A stretch of 64,000 bases of DNA from Promicromonospora panici (GTDB lineage: Bacteria > Actinomycetota > Actinomycetes > Actinomycetales > Cellulomonadaceae): the NCBI RefSeq assembly GCF_900608595.1, contig NZ_UWYY01000001.1:248001-312000 (forward strand), written 5' to 3'. The position numbers and the translations under genes are program-made. The notes under the pieces are model-generated. The model saw only the letters and a list, made by a program, of their open reading frames with translations, did not search any database and was not told the DNA's origin. This document shows, piece after piece, positions 1 through 8,753 of this stretch (its first letter is position 1; the number at the start of each line of letters is the position of its first letter).

Positions 1-680
1 GATCCGAGGGCGTGGACACCCGCGACGATGAGAAGCACCCTGCTGTGCCGATTGAGCCGGGCGATGTAGGCGATGTCCTGAGTCGGGTCACCTGTGTCTG
101 CGGGAGAGACGAACACGTCCCCGGTGTCCCGGTCGGTGATGACCCAGCGTCCATCCTCGTCCGGCTCGAACGAGAGGTAGGGGTCGGCCTTGATGGCTTC
201 CGCTGTGACGTGAGACGACTTGGGCCCACAGATTGCCACGGCGTCGGCTGGTGGGTCCCACTCGCCAGTTGGTGGGATCTGGAATCGTTCGGCGGCGAGG
301 CTGAGCGATTCGAGGATGCCCGTGAGACGTTCGGCGGCGACGTCGTCCTCAGATGCAATGACGGCGTGCGCGCGGTCCCCGATCGCTCGTAGCGGGATAC
401 CGACCGTGACTGGGCCTACACCGAAGAACGCACGCTCGACGGGTGGCGCGGTCTTCCGAAGCTGCGTGACCCTGCCCTTGGTGATGCCAACCTTGCTCGC
501 GACCTCGGTGTACGACATGCCGAGTTCGTCGTGGGCGCGGTCTATCGCGGCTCTGCGCAGCCGTGCGAGTTCGGTCGTTCGCTGGCCGTAGATCACCAGA
601 AGTTCCGTGGCGCGTCGGGCCTGACGGATGGGATCAGCATCCGCCCGCAAGGCCTCGAACTCGTCGCGGCTCACGTCCAT
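1..680 (-). CDS. HTH transcriptional regulator of AICE-1 (C-terminus cut by window edge)
   Basis: The frame reads leftward from an ATG at 680 and is still open at position 1, giving 226 residues. The N-terminal quarter is a helix-turn-helix (segment SYTEVASKVGITKGRVTQLR) of the sigma-factor/Fis type, followed by the motif ERAFFGVGPVTVGIP. The same motif, as ERAFFGTGRVTFAIG, occurs in the regulator at 29975-30814 on AICE-3, and the C-terminal halves also match (DPYLSFEPDEDGRWVITDRDTG). The shared C-terminal domain probably senses a ligand or partner; its function is not known. The gene is divergent from the transfer operon and is probably its repressor, acting on the GTTTAGACCCC repeats between them. 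Confidence 0.8.
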   Translation of the reverse strand, partial: MDVSRDEFEALRADADPIRQARRATELLVIYGQRTTELARLRRAAIDRAHDELGMSYTEVASKVGITKGRVTQLRKTAPPVERAFFGVGPVTVGIPLRAIGDRAHAVIASEDDVAAERLTGILESLSLAAERFQIPPTGEWDPPADAVAICGPKSSHVTAEAIKADPYLSFEPDEDGRWVITDRDTGDVFVSPADTGDPTQDIAYIARLNRHSRVLLIVAGVHALG

Positions 681-701
681 GGGTTGGGCTCACTGTTCGT
701 C

Positions 702-838
702 GAGTTAGACACGGATCCGTGCGTAAGTTGCACGCTGTCGAGTTTAGACCCCTTGACGCAACGGCCGACTGTGACCTACCTTCGTGTTTAGACCCCTCAA
801 CTCGAAGGGGTCGAGACGCGGGCGACATGTTTAGGCCC
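702..838 (+). promoter_or_regulatory. Operator repeats and promoter of the AICE-1 transfer operon
   Basis: Repeats of GTTTAGACCCC occur at 742-752 and 786-796, with variants at 702-712 (GAGTTAGACAC) and 829-838 (GTTTAGGCCC). A TTGACG at 753-758 and TACCTT at 777-782, 18 bp apart, form a plausible rightward promoter. The two best repeats flank it, as expected for a repressor site. The promoter call is by eye. Confidence 0.55.
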
Positions 839-859
839 ATAAACACAGGAGATGTAGAG

Positions 860-1243
860 ATGGCGACGTTCGCTGTAGACAGCAACCGACAGCAGATGGT
901 GGCGACCGGTGTCGTGGAGCCGGTCATGGAGTGGGTCGAGACGGCCGAGGGCAAGCGCCGTCCGGGTGACAACCAGGCCCGGCAGGAGAACACGGGTCTC
1001 CCGCTGTGGGGCGTGGAGGTCGTGTACCAGTCCGAGTCCTGGGGCCGTGTCTCCACGGAGTCGGTCAAGGTGACGGTCCCGGCCATGCAGATGCCCGCGC
1101 CGTCGCTGTTCACGCCGATCCAGTTCGAGGACCTGGTGGCCTCGGTCCGGGTGGACCGCCGTAGCGGTGGCCTGACGACCTCGTGGGAGGCCGCTGCTAT
1201 CGCGCAGATGGCCGACACTGCGGCTCAGAAGGCGGCTGCCTGA
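860..1243 (+). CDS. Pra-like AICE replication/excision activator
   Basis: First gene of the AICE-1 operon, 127 residues. The ATG at 860 follows an AGGAG box at 847-851. It has the central motif ENTGLPLWGVEVVYQ, matching KETGLPLWQVVVADL in the AICE-2 gene at 19877. This family is annotated in streptomycetes as plasmid replication, integration and excision activator, by analogy to Pra of pSAM2. It has no catalytic motif. Its stop overlaps the next start (ATGA), so it is translationally coupled. Family assignment is from sequence resemblance and position; the activator role is inferred. Confidence 0.65.
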   Translation: MATFAVDSNRQQMVATGVVEPVMEWVETAEGKRRPGDNQARQENTGLPLWGVEVVYQSESWGRVSTESVKVTVPAMQMPAPSLFTPIQFEDLVASVRVDRRSGGLTTSWEAAAIAQMADTAAQKAAA

Positions 1244-1689
1244 TGACCGCGCCGGTGGGCAACCTCGTAGCCGGGATCATCGTCCTGGACGGCCTGTGGA
1301 CGATCGAGGCCCTGAGCGTGGATCTTCACTCGGGCTGGATCTTCCCGGAGGGCTACTCACCGAGCATCCCGGTGGTCGAGGTCACCGTGCACGCGGAGGA
1401 CTTCGCAGGTGCAGAGCGCGTCGCGGCTCGGCTCGACCTGACCCCGGAGGAGCAGGCCGTAGTTCCCGGCTCGCCTCGCAAGTTGCGCCGGTACTGGTCG
1501 GGCTGGGTCACCAGTGCGCCCGGTGAGTCCCTGGTCTGGGCTCGGGTGCTCGCGTTCGAGGACCTGGCCGACCACCCCACGCCCACGGGCCCGGGTGCCC
1601 GGGACGGGTGGGAGTCGGTCCCGCTGTTCGGTGACGGCAGCGACACCGACGACGAGTCGGCCGACGAGCCCGTGAAGGCGTCTGCGTGA
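1243..1689 (+). CDS. Small AICE operon protein, unknown function
   Basis: 148 residues, starting at the ATG that overlaps the previous stop. The central stretch VTVHAEDFAGAERVAARLDL resembles IAVHVECQADAEHLARLL in the AICE-2 protein at 20329, in the same operon position, so the two are probably diverged homologues. The C-terminus is acidic. No signal peptide, membrane segment or catalytic motif is visible. No function can be assigned. Confidence 0.6.
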   Translation: MTAPVGNLVAGIIVLDGLWTIEALSVDLHSGWIFPEGYSPSIPVVEVTVHAEDFAGAERVAARLDLTPEEQAVVPGSPRKLRRYWSGWVTSAPGESLVWARVLAFEDLADHPTPTGPGARDGWESVPLFGDGSDTDDESADEPVKASA

Positions 1690-2213
1690 TGAACCGGCCG
1701 CGTCATGCATCGGGGGTGGCGGGGGCTTCGGTTCCCGCCCCCTCGGGCACGGCCCGTTGGGCCCTGCTCCACGCGTCCCGGTTCCTGTGGTGCCTGACCG
1801 GTCTCGGTCTTGCCGCCTTCGGGATCGGGCTGGGGGCTGACGCGGCCTGGCTGATCCTCGCGGGGGTCGTCGCGTTCCTGACCGGCGCAAGTGTGAGCGT
1901 GCCGGTCTTCCTCGGACTGCTCTGGATCGCCCGCACGGGTGAGGGATGGAACGGAGAAGCACTGATGCCACGCACACGCACTACCCGGCGCGTCAACCGC
2001 CGAGTCATCGAAGCACTGGAGACGGCTGCTCGCACCGCTGAGCGCGGCACGGACCAACTGCGCCAGGCCGCGATGGCCATGGACGCCGTACAGGAAGAGA
2101 CCACGCTGCACAACGACCTGGCCGACGCCGTGAACCTCGCGTGGGTCACCGCCGCCGATGCCGGGTTCGACCTGCGGGCGCGGCTGGCCGCTGAGCGAAA
2201 CGGAGAGCGCTGA
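1689..2213 (+). CDS. Membrane protein fused to a small operon paralogue
   Basis: 174 residues. Residues about 27-50 and 54-80 are two hydrophobic helices. From about residue 92 the sequence (MPRTRTTRRVNRRVIEALET) matches the start of the next gene (MALDETTRQVNKRAVAALEA). The junction reads GGAGAAGCACTGATG, whereas the neighbouring junctions read GGAGAGCGCTGATG with a stop. One extra base appears to have removed the stop and fused two genes. Internal re-initiation at the ATG at 1965 remains possible because a GGAG box precedes it. The start is ATG 1689, overlapping the upstream TGA by one base; a GTG lies just before it. Confidence 0.6.
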   Translation: MNRPRHASGVAGASVPAPSGTARWALLHASRFLWCLTGLGLAAFGIGLGADAAWLILAGVVAFLTGASVSVPVFLGLLWIARTGEGWNGEALMPRTRTTRRVNRRVIEALETAARTAERGTDQLRQAAMAMDAVQEETTLHNDLADAVNLAWVTAADAGFDLRARLAAERNGER

Positions 2214-2461
2214 TGGCACTGGACGAGACAACCCGGCAGGTCAACAAGCGCGCGGTCGCGGCGCTGGAAGCAGCGGTCTGGGGGCTGCGGGAAGCAGACG
2301 TGAGCGTCATCAAGGCCGTTCAGCCACTGGAGGACCTGAGCAACGTGACCAACGCGCATGACCCGGCGCTGGAAGAGCTGAACGCCCTGACGGTCCGGAT
2401 CCGGGCCGCACGAGAAGAGGTCCGCCGCCGGTGGATCGCTGAGAGCGAAGGAGAGCGCTGA
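2213..2461 (+). CDS. Small conserved AICE protein (MALDETTRQVN family)
   Basis: 82 residues, mostly helical and charged. It is nearly identical in plan to the AICE-2 protein at 21250: both begin MALDETTRQVN and share NAHDPALEELNA and RRWIAESEGE. It is also paralogous to the C-terminal half of the preceding gene. The start overlaps the upstream stop (TGATG) behind a GGAGAG ribosome site. Conservation between two elements implies a real role in transfer or maintenance, but none is known. Confidence 0.6.
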   Translation: MALDETTRQVNKRAVAALEAAVWGLREADVSVIKAVQPLEDLSNVTNAHDPALEELNALTVRIRAAREEVRRRWIAESEGER

Positions 2462-2691
2462 TGTTTGGACGACGGAACACCGAGAAGGACACGACGGGCC
2501 CGCTCTCGCGGATGGGCCAGGACCTCGAAGAGACGCACGAGATGGTGCGGTTCATGCAGAAGTGGGCAGGAGAGAACGGCCTGGAGACGCTGGCCGAGGC
2601 TCTGCGCGTCGCCGCTCGGGCGATCAACGAGGCGACCGCGACGGCTCAGGACGCCTACCGCGACGCCGCCGACAAGCCCGGAGAGCGCTGA
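2461..2691 (+). CDS. Small conserved AICE protein, helical
   Basis: 76 residues. It matches the AICE-2 gene at 21495 through MGQDLEETHEMVRFMQKWA versus MGNDLDASRVMVGRMQDWA and a shared GL..LAEAL segment. The predicted structure is helical without membrane segments. It sits in the overlapping small-gene run before tra, with TGATG overlaps at both ends. Function unknown. Confidence 0.58.
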   Translation: MFGRRNTEKDTTGPLSRMGQDLEETHEMVRFMQKWAGENGLETLAEALRVAARAINEATATAQDAYRDAADKPGER

Positions 2692-2909
2692 TGGGACGCG
2701 AACTGGACGCGACGGACCGTCGTCGGCTGCGCGAGTTGGAGCAGGTCATGCGGCATCTCGGTAACGCGGACGACGACCTGCGACTCGCCGCGAACATCCT
2801 CGGCGAAGGCCCCGCCACACCCGACATCCAGAAAGCCCGCGAGGCAATCGAGATGTCGATGCACATGGCCGTCGTCGAGTCGGACCACATCGAAGGGATG
2901 CAGGGATGA
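2691..2909 (+). CDS. Small AICE operon protein, unknown
   Basis: 72 residues, starting at the ATG that overlaps the previous TGA and preceded by GGAGAGCGCTG. It is helical and acidic. Its stop overlaps the tra start (ATGA at 2906-2909), so it is probably coupled to tra translation. AICE-2 has a different small gene in the comparable run (20990). No recognised family. Confidence 0.5.
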   Translation: MGRELDATDRRRLRELEQVMRHLGNADDDLRLAANILGEGPATPDIQKAREAIEMSMHMAVVESDHIEGMQG

Positions 2910-4576
2910 ACACCACGCTCACCGGCCTGCGGGCCGCTCTGGCTACCCGGATCGCCTCGGCTCGTGCCGCTGTTCGCGCCTCCACCGTGGGGCGCCCCGG
3001 GTGGTCCGGCCGCACCTGGCGTGTGCTGGCCTGGATCGCTTACCGCACGTGGATGTTCATCCGTGGCCTGACCGTGTGGATGGCCACGCACGCCCTGTTC
3101 ACCGTGCTCGTGGCAGTCGTCGCGTTCGGGTGGTGGGGCATCCTCACCCTCGCCGAGGTCCCCGGGGACCTGACCACCGGGCCGGTGCTCCTGGCGCTGG
3201 TGCTCCTGTCCCCGGGCCTCGTGCACGGAATGTGGGCCGCGATCACCCCGCACGGGTACCTGGTGCGGATGCACGGCCGCAAGATGGCCGCTTCCTGGCC
3301 GAAGGTCGCCGCTGCCTGCGGGATCGGTGAGCGGCAGGTTGGCGGCGAGGTCATCGTGCCGAAGCTGTCGAAGATCCGGTACGAGACCGGTGCGACCGTC
3401 CTGCGCATCCACACCATGCCGGGTCAGACCCTGGAGACCCTGTACCGGGCTGCCCCGGCGATCACCACGACCTACAAGGCACACGGGTTCTCGACCACGA
3501 CCGTCAAGCCCGGGGTCCTCGACCTGGGCCTGTTCACCACGGACCGCATCGCCCCGGCTACGGCTGCCTCGCCGCGTCTGGAGATGGCGACGCCCGATGG
3601 TCTGGCTGTGGGCCGTACCCGCTCCGGGAAGGTTGCCCGCCTCAAGGTCCGGGGCACACACACGCTCGTCGTCGGTGCCACGGGCGCGGGCAAGGGCTCG
3701 GTCCTGTGGTCCGTCGTCGGAGGCCTCGCCCCGGCCGCACACACCGGCCTGGTGGAGTTCTCCGGGCTGGACCTCAAGGGCGGCATCGAACTGGAGATGG
3801 GCCGCGCGCTGTTCACCCGCATCGCCTACGAGTCCACCGACGCCCTGAGGGTGCTGCGTGAACTCGTCGCCATCATGGACCGCCGCAAGGAGGCCATGCG
3901 GGGCAAGTCCCGCCTGCATGAGCCCACCCCGGGCGACCCGCTGCACGTCCTGGTCGTCGACGAGTTGGCCGACCTCATGGCGTACTCCGACTTCGAGACC
4001 CGGCGCGAGGCCGACCGGCTGATGTCGAAGCTGCTCACCCAGGGCCGCGCCCTCGGCGTCATCGTCGTCTCCTGTGTGCAGAACCCCCGTCAGGAGGCCG
4101 TGGGACAGCGCAACCTCTACCCGACGAAGATCGCCCTGCGCCTCGACTCGGAGATCGAGACTGACATGGTCCTCGGCCCCGCGATGGCCCTCGCTCCGGC
4201 GCACACGATCCTGGAGACCGACCCGGGCACCGCCTACCTCGTCCGCGAGGACGGCTCACCCGAACTCATGCGGTTCGACTACTGGCCCGACGACCTCATC
4301 CGTGAGGTTGCCCTCCGGTTCGCCGCACCCCGCCCGGCCCGGGCTCCCTCCGGCTCGCTCCCCCCGTCCGACGCCGACGCGGTTGCCGCGTGGACGAACG
4401 CTGGCCGACGCCTGCACGCCGTCGATGCTGCCGTGCCCAACGACAACGGACAGAGCAAGGCCAGCGACAACCCCACCCCGCGTCAGCGCAAGCCCCGCAA
4501 GCCTCGTGCCCCTCGCGCACCGCGCTCGCCCCGTCCGGCCGCTCCGGCCGCATCCACTGAGGAGGTCTCACCATGA
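2906..4576 (+). CDS. FtsK/SpoIIIE-like DNA translocase Tra (AICE conjugation)
   Basis: 556 residues. Two N-terminal membrane helices lie at about residues 62-78 and 93-112. The motor domain has Walker A GATGAGKGS at 257-265 and Walker B VLVVDE at 348-353. The C-terminus is a basic Pro/Arg/Lys tail. Proteins of this class act alone as septal pumps that move double-stranded DNA between mycelial or cell compartments during AICE and plasmid transfer. It is closely related to the AICE-2 Tra at 21743 (shared blocks such as LTQGRALGV and NPRQEAVGQRNLYP). It overlaps both neighbours by four bases, so the transfer genes form one translational unit. Confidence 0.9.
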   Translation: MNTTLTGLRAALATRIASARAAVRASTVGRPGWSGRTWRVLAWIAYRTWMFIRGLTVWMATHALFTVLVAVVAFGWWGILTLAEVPGDLTTGPVLLALVLLSPGLVHGMWAAITPHGYLVRMHGRKMAASWPKVAAACGIGERQVGGEVIVPKLSKIRYETGATVLRIHTMPGQTLETLYRAAPAITTTYKAHGFSTTTVKPGVLDLGLFTTDRIAPATAASPRLEMATPDGLAVGRTRSGKVARLKVRGTHTLVVGATGAGKGSVLWSVVGGLAPAAHTGLVEFSGLDLKGGIELEMGRALFTRIAYESTDALRVLRELVAIMDRRKEAMRGKSRLHEPTPGDPLHVLVVDELADLMAYSDFETRREADRLMSKLLTQGRALGVIVVSCVQNPRQEAVGQRNLYPTKIALRLDSEIETDMVLGPAMALAPAHTILETDPGTAYLVREDGSPELMRFDYWPDDLIREVALRFAAPRPARAPSGSLPPSDADAVAAWTNAGRRLHAVDAAVPNDNGQSKASDNPTPRQRKPRKPRAPRAPRSPRPAAPAASTEEVSP

Positions 4577-5280
4577 ACAGCACCGCGGGGCCCATGGCCC
4601 GGATCGCCGCCGACTCCCGGCCCGTGCTCGTCTTCACCGTCGCCCTGACCGTCGCCGTCGCGCTGGCGTCGTTCGCCTTGTCGTTCTCGTCCCTGCGGGA
4701 CGCCGCGCTGTGGGGTCGGGTGCCGGAGTCCCTGGCGTTCCTTGTCCCGGTCGTCATCGATGCCTCAGTGCTCGTCTACGGCCTGGTGGCCCTCGTGCTG
4801 CGTGCTCGTGGCCGGTCCTCGGCGTGGGCCTGGTTCCTGATGTTCGGGTTCACCGTCGTGTCGATCGGCGCGAACGCTGCCCACGCCTACGACGTCGGCC
4901 CGGCCGTCAAGGTCCTCGTCGGCGTCGTCCTGGTGGCTCTGGCCCCGCTGTCGGTGCTGACCTCGACTCACGCCCTGGCCTCCCTCGTGGTGGCCGACAA
5001 CCGGGCTCCGGCCGCTGCACCGGAGTCGCTGACCTTGCCCGTCACTGAGGCCGCTGAGGTGGCTGCCGCTGAGCCCGTGCCCGCAATCGAGGCTCCCGCC
5101 GTCGTGTCGGAGCCCACGCCGGCCGAATCGCCTGCGCCGCCGGCCGAATCGCCCGCCTCGTCGTCGGCGCCGGTCCTCGGCCCGGTCCGCTCCTCCTCGC
5201 GCTCGCCCCGTACCCGGGTCTCGCCCATGGCCATGCAGAACACTCTGCCGGGCCTCGACCTGCCGGGGGTGATGGCATGA
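4573..5280 (+). CDS. DUF2637 membrane protein, Spd-like spread protein
   Basis: 235 residues. The first 130 residues form four hydrophobic helices, including VLVFTVALTVAVALASFALS and LSVLTSTHALASLVV. This is the DUF2637 pattern found beside tra in AICEs and streptomycete plasmids and linked to plasmid spread. The C-terminal 100 residues are a low-complexity Ala/Pro/Glu region ending in a short conserved NTLPGLDLPG motif. The same motif recurs at the end of the AICE-2 copy (QDALDLPGL) and in both WhiB proteins. The start overlaps the tra stop. Confidence 0.8.
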   Translation: MNSTAGPMARIAADSRPVLVFTVALTVAVALASFALSFSSLRDAALWGRVPESLAFLVPVVIDASVLVYGLVALVLRARGRSSAWAWFLMFGFTVVSIGANAAHAYDVGPAVKVLVGVVLVALAPLSVLTSTHALASLVVADNRAPAAAPESLTLPVTEAAEVAAAEPVPAIEAPAVVSEPTPAESPAPPAESPASSSAPVLGPVRSSSRSPRTRVSPMAMQNTLPGLDLPGVMA

Positions 5281-5603
5281 GCACCGCCCGCCTGACCGGC
5301 GCTGCCTGCGCCCTCCCTGTGAATGTCGGCCTGCCGTGGATCAGTGAGAACCCCTCGGCCTCCGCACAGGCCCAGATGCTCCGCGTGTGCGCCTCCTGCC
5401 CGGTCGCCGCTGCGTGCGCTCGGGAGGCCGTCAGGAAGGAGACCACGGCCGGTTTCTGGGCGGGTGCCGACCTCACGATGTGGCGCGAGGTGTCCACGTC
5501 CGACCTGTTCGAAGAACTGTCCGATTTCGTCGACGAAACCCCGACCACCGGCCTGCCGGTACAGGGAACGTTCGATCTGCCTGGCCTGGAGGTTGCTGCC
5601 TGA
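5277..5603 (+). CDS. WhiB-like iron-sulfur transcription factor on AICE-1
   Basis: 108 residues with the WhiB cysteine pattern: C11, then C38-X2-C41-X5-C47, which would hold a 4Fe-4S cluster. The motif GFWAGAD corresponds to the family turn motif G[VI]WGG. The tail ends in FDLPGLEV. WhiB-like proteins bind sigma factor and regulate transcription. On an AICE it probably tunes element or host genes in response to redox state, which is inference. It overlaps both neighbours (ATGA), lying between the Spd-like gene and rep. Confidence 0.85.
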   Translation: MSTARLTGAACALPVNVGLPWISENPSASAQAQMLRVCASCPVAAACAREAVRKETTAGFWAGADLTMWREVSTSDLFEELSDFVDETPTTGLPVQGTFDLPGLEVAA

Positions 5604-7234
5604 TGGTCACTTTCCGCACCGACCTCGACACCCACACCACCGGGCTCGCCGTCGATGATGCAGCTCGTGCTGCGCGCGACCTCGCCCGTGCTGCTGCTGA
5701 GGCAAACGGGGTCTGCACCTCCCCCGTGGTGCGGTCCGTGTTCGACCGCGAGACCGGCGTCACGCACATGGTGCCGATCCCGTGCGGCTCCACCCGTGAG
5801 AGCAAGTGCAAGCCCTGCGCCGACAAGGCCCGTCGTCTGCGGATGCACCAGTGCCGCGAGGGCTGGCACCGCGACGACGAACCCGAACTGCCCCCGGCCC
5901 CGGCTCCGGTGCCCGACGAGGACGACGACGAGAAGGAGGATGACGGTCCGGCTCCTGAGCGGGTCTCGCGCTCCACTCGTCGGCTGGAGGGCATCCCCAA
6001 CCTGCCCACACAGCAGATGAGCAGCGGCACCCTCGGGCGCACCTTCACCGACCCCAAGACCGGCCGCACGTTCCGCCCCTCGATGTTCCTCACCCTGACC
6101 CTCGGCTCATACGGCGACATCGGCCGTCGACGTCGCGCGGACGGCAAGTGGGAGTCCACCGGGGTACCGGTCAACCCCCGCGCCTACGACTACCGCAAGG
6201 CTGCCCTGGATGCGCTGATGTTCTCCCGGGTCGTGGACCGGTTCATGCAGAACCTGCGCCGCTGCGCGGGCTACACGGTCCAGTACTTCGCCGCCGTCGA
6301 GCCTCAGAAGCGCCTTGCGCCGCACCTGCACGCCGCCATCCGGGGCACCATCCCGCGCGCCGTCGTGCAGCAGGTCGCCGCCGCTACCTACTTCGCCGCC
6401 TGGTGGCCGCCGTGCACCGACGCCGATGTCGTCTACGGCGAGCACACCGACGCGCCCGTGTGGGATGAGGAGACCTCGAGCTACCTCGACCCGACCACGG
6501 GCGACGCGCTGACGACGTGGAAGGAAGCCACCACCGACATCAAGCACCCGGCGCACGTCGTCCGGCTCGGCAAGCAGGTGGACATCAAGGGCCTGCTGGG
6601 TGGCACTCCGGACTCTGACCGGGCGGTGCGGTACCTGTGCAAGTACCTGACCAAGTCCATCGCAGGCACCTACGCGGCCGGTGACGACGACGCGGCCGAC
6701 ACCGCTCACCGGGTCGCCTACGAGCGTCACGTGGACCGGCTGCACGCCCAGGTCAAGGTGCTGCCCTGCGGGCCCGACTGCGCGAACTGGCTGCGCTACG
6801 GGGTCCAGCCCAAGCACCCCACGCCCGGCATGAAGCCCGGCAAGTGCCTGTCCCCGGCGCACGACCGGGAAAACCTCGGCCTGGGCGGTCGTCGCGTCCT
6901 GGTGTCCCGTGGGTGGTCGGGCAAGACCCTCACTCAGCACCGCGCCGACCGGGCCGCCGTCGTCCGCCAGGCCCTGGAAGCTGCGGGTATCGAGCACGAC
7001 GACGCCGACCGGCTCTCGACCACGCAGGAGACCAGCGACGGGCACGCCCGCTACGTCTGGCGCGAACCCGAAGCGGGCTCGTTCACCTACGCGGCTGTGA
7101 TCGCCTCCAGCCTGCAAGAACACCTGCGCCGACGTGGGCAGTACGACGCGGCGAAACACATCCTCGGCCTGGCCCCACCGGGATCACCCGGGCCTGTGGA
7201 TAACCGTTCGGCAACCGCCACCGTGGCGGCTTAG
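5603..7234 (+). CDS. RepSA-type rolling-circle replication initiator
   Basis: 543 residues. The ATG at 5603 overlaps the whiB stop. The HUH-replicase motifs appear in order: FLTLT at 162-166, HLH at 241-243, and YLCKYLTK at 344-351 with the candidate nicking tyrosine. A Cys cluster (61, 69, 72, 84) near the N-terminus may bind zinc. An acidic linker lies at about 95-117. AICEs of the pSAM2 type replicate by rolling circle after excision, and this protein should nick the element's origin. The AICE-2 Rep has the same three motifs. Confidence 0.8.
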   Translation: MVTFRTDLDTHTTGLAVDDAARAARDLARAAAEANGVCTSPVVRSVFDRETGVTHMVPIPCGSTRESKCKPCADKARRLRMHQCREGWHRDDEPELPPAPAPVPDEDDDEKEDDGPAPERVSRSTRRLEGIPNLPTQQMSSGTLGRTFTDPKTGRTFRPSMFLTLTLGSYGDIGRRRRADGKWESTGVPVNPRAYDYRKAALDALMFSRVVDRFMQNLRRCAGYTVQYFAAVEPQKRLAPHLHAAIRGTIPRAVVQQVAAATYFAAWWPPCTDADVVYGEHTDAPVWDEETSSYLDPTTGDALTTWKEATTDIKHPAHVVRLGKQVDIKGLLGGTPDSDRAVRYLCKYLTKSIAGTYAAGDDDAADTAHRVAYERHVDRLHAQVKVLPCGPDCANWLRYGVQPKHPTPGMKPGKCLSPAHDRENLGLGGRRVLVSRGWSGKTLTQHRADRAAVVRQALEAAGIEHDDADRLSTTQETSDGHARYVWREPEAGSFTYAAVIASSLQEHLRRRGQYDAAKHILGLAPPGSPGPVDNRSATATVAA

Positions 7235-7246
7235 GAGGGGTGGGAG

Positions 7247-7444
7247 ATGGAATCGCAGGAAGTAGTGGAACGGCTGGTGTACACGGTCGATGAAGCCGCC
7301 TCGGCGCTGTGCTTGTCGCGGGCCGGGCTCTACGAGCTGATTCGTTCGGAGCAGGTGCGCTCAATCAAGGTCGGCCGTCGTCGGCTGGTCCCGGTCAACG
7401 CCCTGCGCGAGTACGTGGATGCGGCGATGGGTGGTGCGGCATGA
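7247..7444 (+). CDS. xis: Excisionase (Xis), MerR-like HTH
   Basis: 65 residues with a single winged-helix HTH_17 domain (YTVDEAASALCLSRAGLYEL, then VGRRRLVPVNALREYV). A GAGGGG box precedes the ATG. The stop overlaps the integrase start (ATGA), the usual xis-int arrangement of AICEs. Xis would bend DNA at the attachment site and direct the integrase to excision. Confidence 0.85.
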   Translation: MESQEVVERLVYTVDEAASALCLSRAGLYELIRSEQVRSIKVGRRRLVPVNALREYVDAAMGGAA

Positions 7445-8688
7445 CGGAGGTAGAGCGCACGGCCAAGGTGAAGCTCCCGCACGGTGAGGGCACGGTGTTC
7501 TGGGATGAGCGGCGTCAACGCTATGTCGCTCAGAAGACGGTCGGCTACGACGGTCGCGGCAAGGCCATCGTGAAGACCGGTATTGCCAAGAAGGAGACGG
7601 CTGCCGTCGAGAGCATGCGCAAGAAGGTCAAGGCGCATGAGGCTGGGCTGGTTGCGGGCTCCGACCGCTACACCGTGAAGGATGCGGTGACGGACTGGCT
7701 TACCTATGGCCAGGGCAAGGCTGGCGACAGCACATGGAAGGGATACCGCTTCATCTGCAATCGGCACCTGTTGCCGGTTCTCGGCGGTCGGAAGTTGAAG
7801 GATCTGACAGCCCAGGAGGTGGAGAAGTGGCTGCACAGCCTGACAGGCTCGCTAGGAAACTCCAGCCTTAAGGACCTGCACTCGTGCCTGAATCGATCGG
7901 TCAAACGTGCTTACGCCCGGGGCCTTGTACATCGCAACGTGGTCGAGCTCGTCGCCGTGCCCGAGGGCCGAAAAGGTCGGGCGTCGCGGTCGCTCACGAT
8001 CGAACAGGTAGAGGACGTCCTCACGCTGACCAAGCCGGATCCGATGCACGCGTACATCGTGGTTTCCGTCCTGACCGGTGCCCGCACGGAGGAGGTCCGG
8101 GCGCTGCGGTGGGATCGGGTTGATCTGGACGGCGACCCCGAAGCGTTTCCGCCGGTGCCGCCGAGCGTCATGGTCTGGCGTTCGGTTCGGGAGGGCGGTG
8201 ACACCAAGACGAAGCTCTCTCGCCGAACACTCGGGCTGCCCGTGGGCGTGGTCCAGGTGCTGCGTCGTCACCGGGAAAGGCAGGTGGCGCGGGCGGCCAA
8301 GGCGGGAAAGCGTTGGGACCCGACCGGTCTGGTGTTCGGGACGAAGAATGGTACGGAGATGAACGCCCGGAACGTGGCTCGTGACTTCCGTCGAGCATTG
8401 GCGCGGGTGCCTGGGATCGATCCGGACGAGTGGACTCCGCGAGACCTGCGGCACACGTGCATCTCTGTACTGTCGGCTTCTGGTGTTGCCATCGAAGAGA
8501 TTTCTCGGCTGGCGGGGCACAGCGGCACGGCCATCACGGAACTGGTGTACCGGCATGAGCTGCGGCCGGTGATTCAGACGGCGGCTACTGCGATGGACCG
8601 CGTCTTCGCCCCAGAGGGCTTCGCGGGGGACTGGTACATGGAACCGCTCTTCGGCGCGAACGAACTGGGCCGTAGTGAGGCTGGGTGA
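7441..8688 (+). CDS. int: Tyrosine site-specific integrase of AICE-1
   Basis: 415 residues from the ATG that overlaps the xis stop; an upstream in-frame start is rejected because it would lie inside xis. There is an N-terminal arm-binding segment, a SAM-like core-binding domain (about 75-160) and a C-terminal catalytic domain. The catalytic domain has the Arg of TGARTEEVRAL, the pair DLRHTCISVL, the His of LAGHSGTAIT and the nucleophile Tyr in LVYRHEL. It ends just before tRNA-Phe, its likely attB. Confidence 0.92.
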   Translation: MTEVERTAKVKLPHGEGTVFWDERRQRYVAQKTVGYDGRGKAIVKTGIAKKETAAVESMRKKVKAHEAGLVAGSDRYTVKDAVTDWLTYGQGKAGDSTWKGYRFICNRHLLPVLGGRKLKDLTAQEVEKWLHSLTGSLGNSSLKDLHSCLNRSVKRAYARGLVHRNVVELVAVPEGRKGRASRSLTIEQVEDVLTLTKPDPMHAYIVVSVLTGARTEEVRALRWDRVDLDGDPEAFPPVPPSVMVWRSVREGGDTKTKLSRRTLGLPVGVVQVLRRHRERQVARAAKAGKRWDPTGLVFGTKNGTEMNARNVARDFRRALARVPGIDPDEWTPRDLRHTCISVLSASGVAIEEISRLAGHSGTAITELVYRHELRPVIQTAATAMDRVFAPEGFAGDWYMEPLFGANELGRSEAG

Positions 8689-8753
8689 GTGGCGCTGTTC
8701 GCTAACTCATTCACTAACCGGTCATCTCGGCGGATTGATCGGAGCAAATGAAG

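Noticed and set aside
12..1218. Open frames on the + strand over 12-791 and on the - strand over 634-1218
   Set aside because: They are shadows of the leftward regulator (1-680) and of the Pra-like gene, and have no family motifs.
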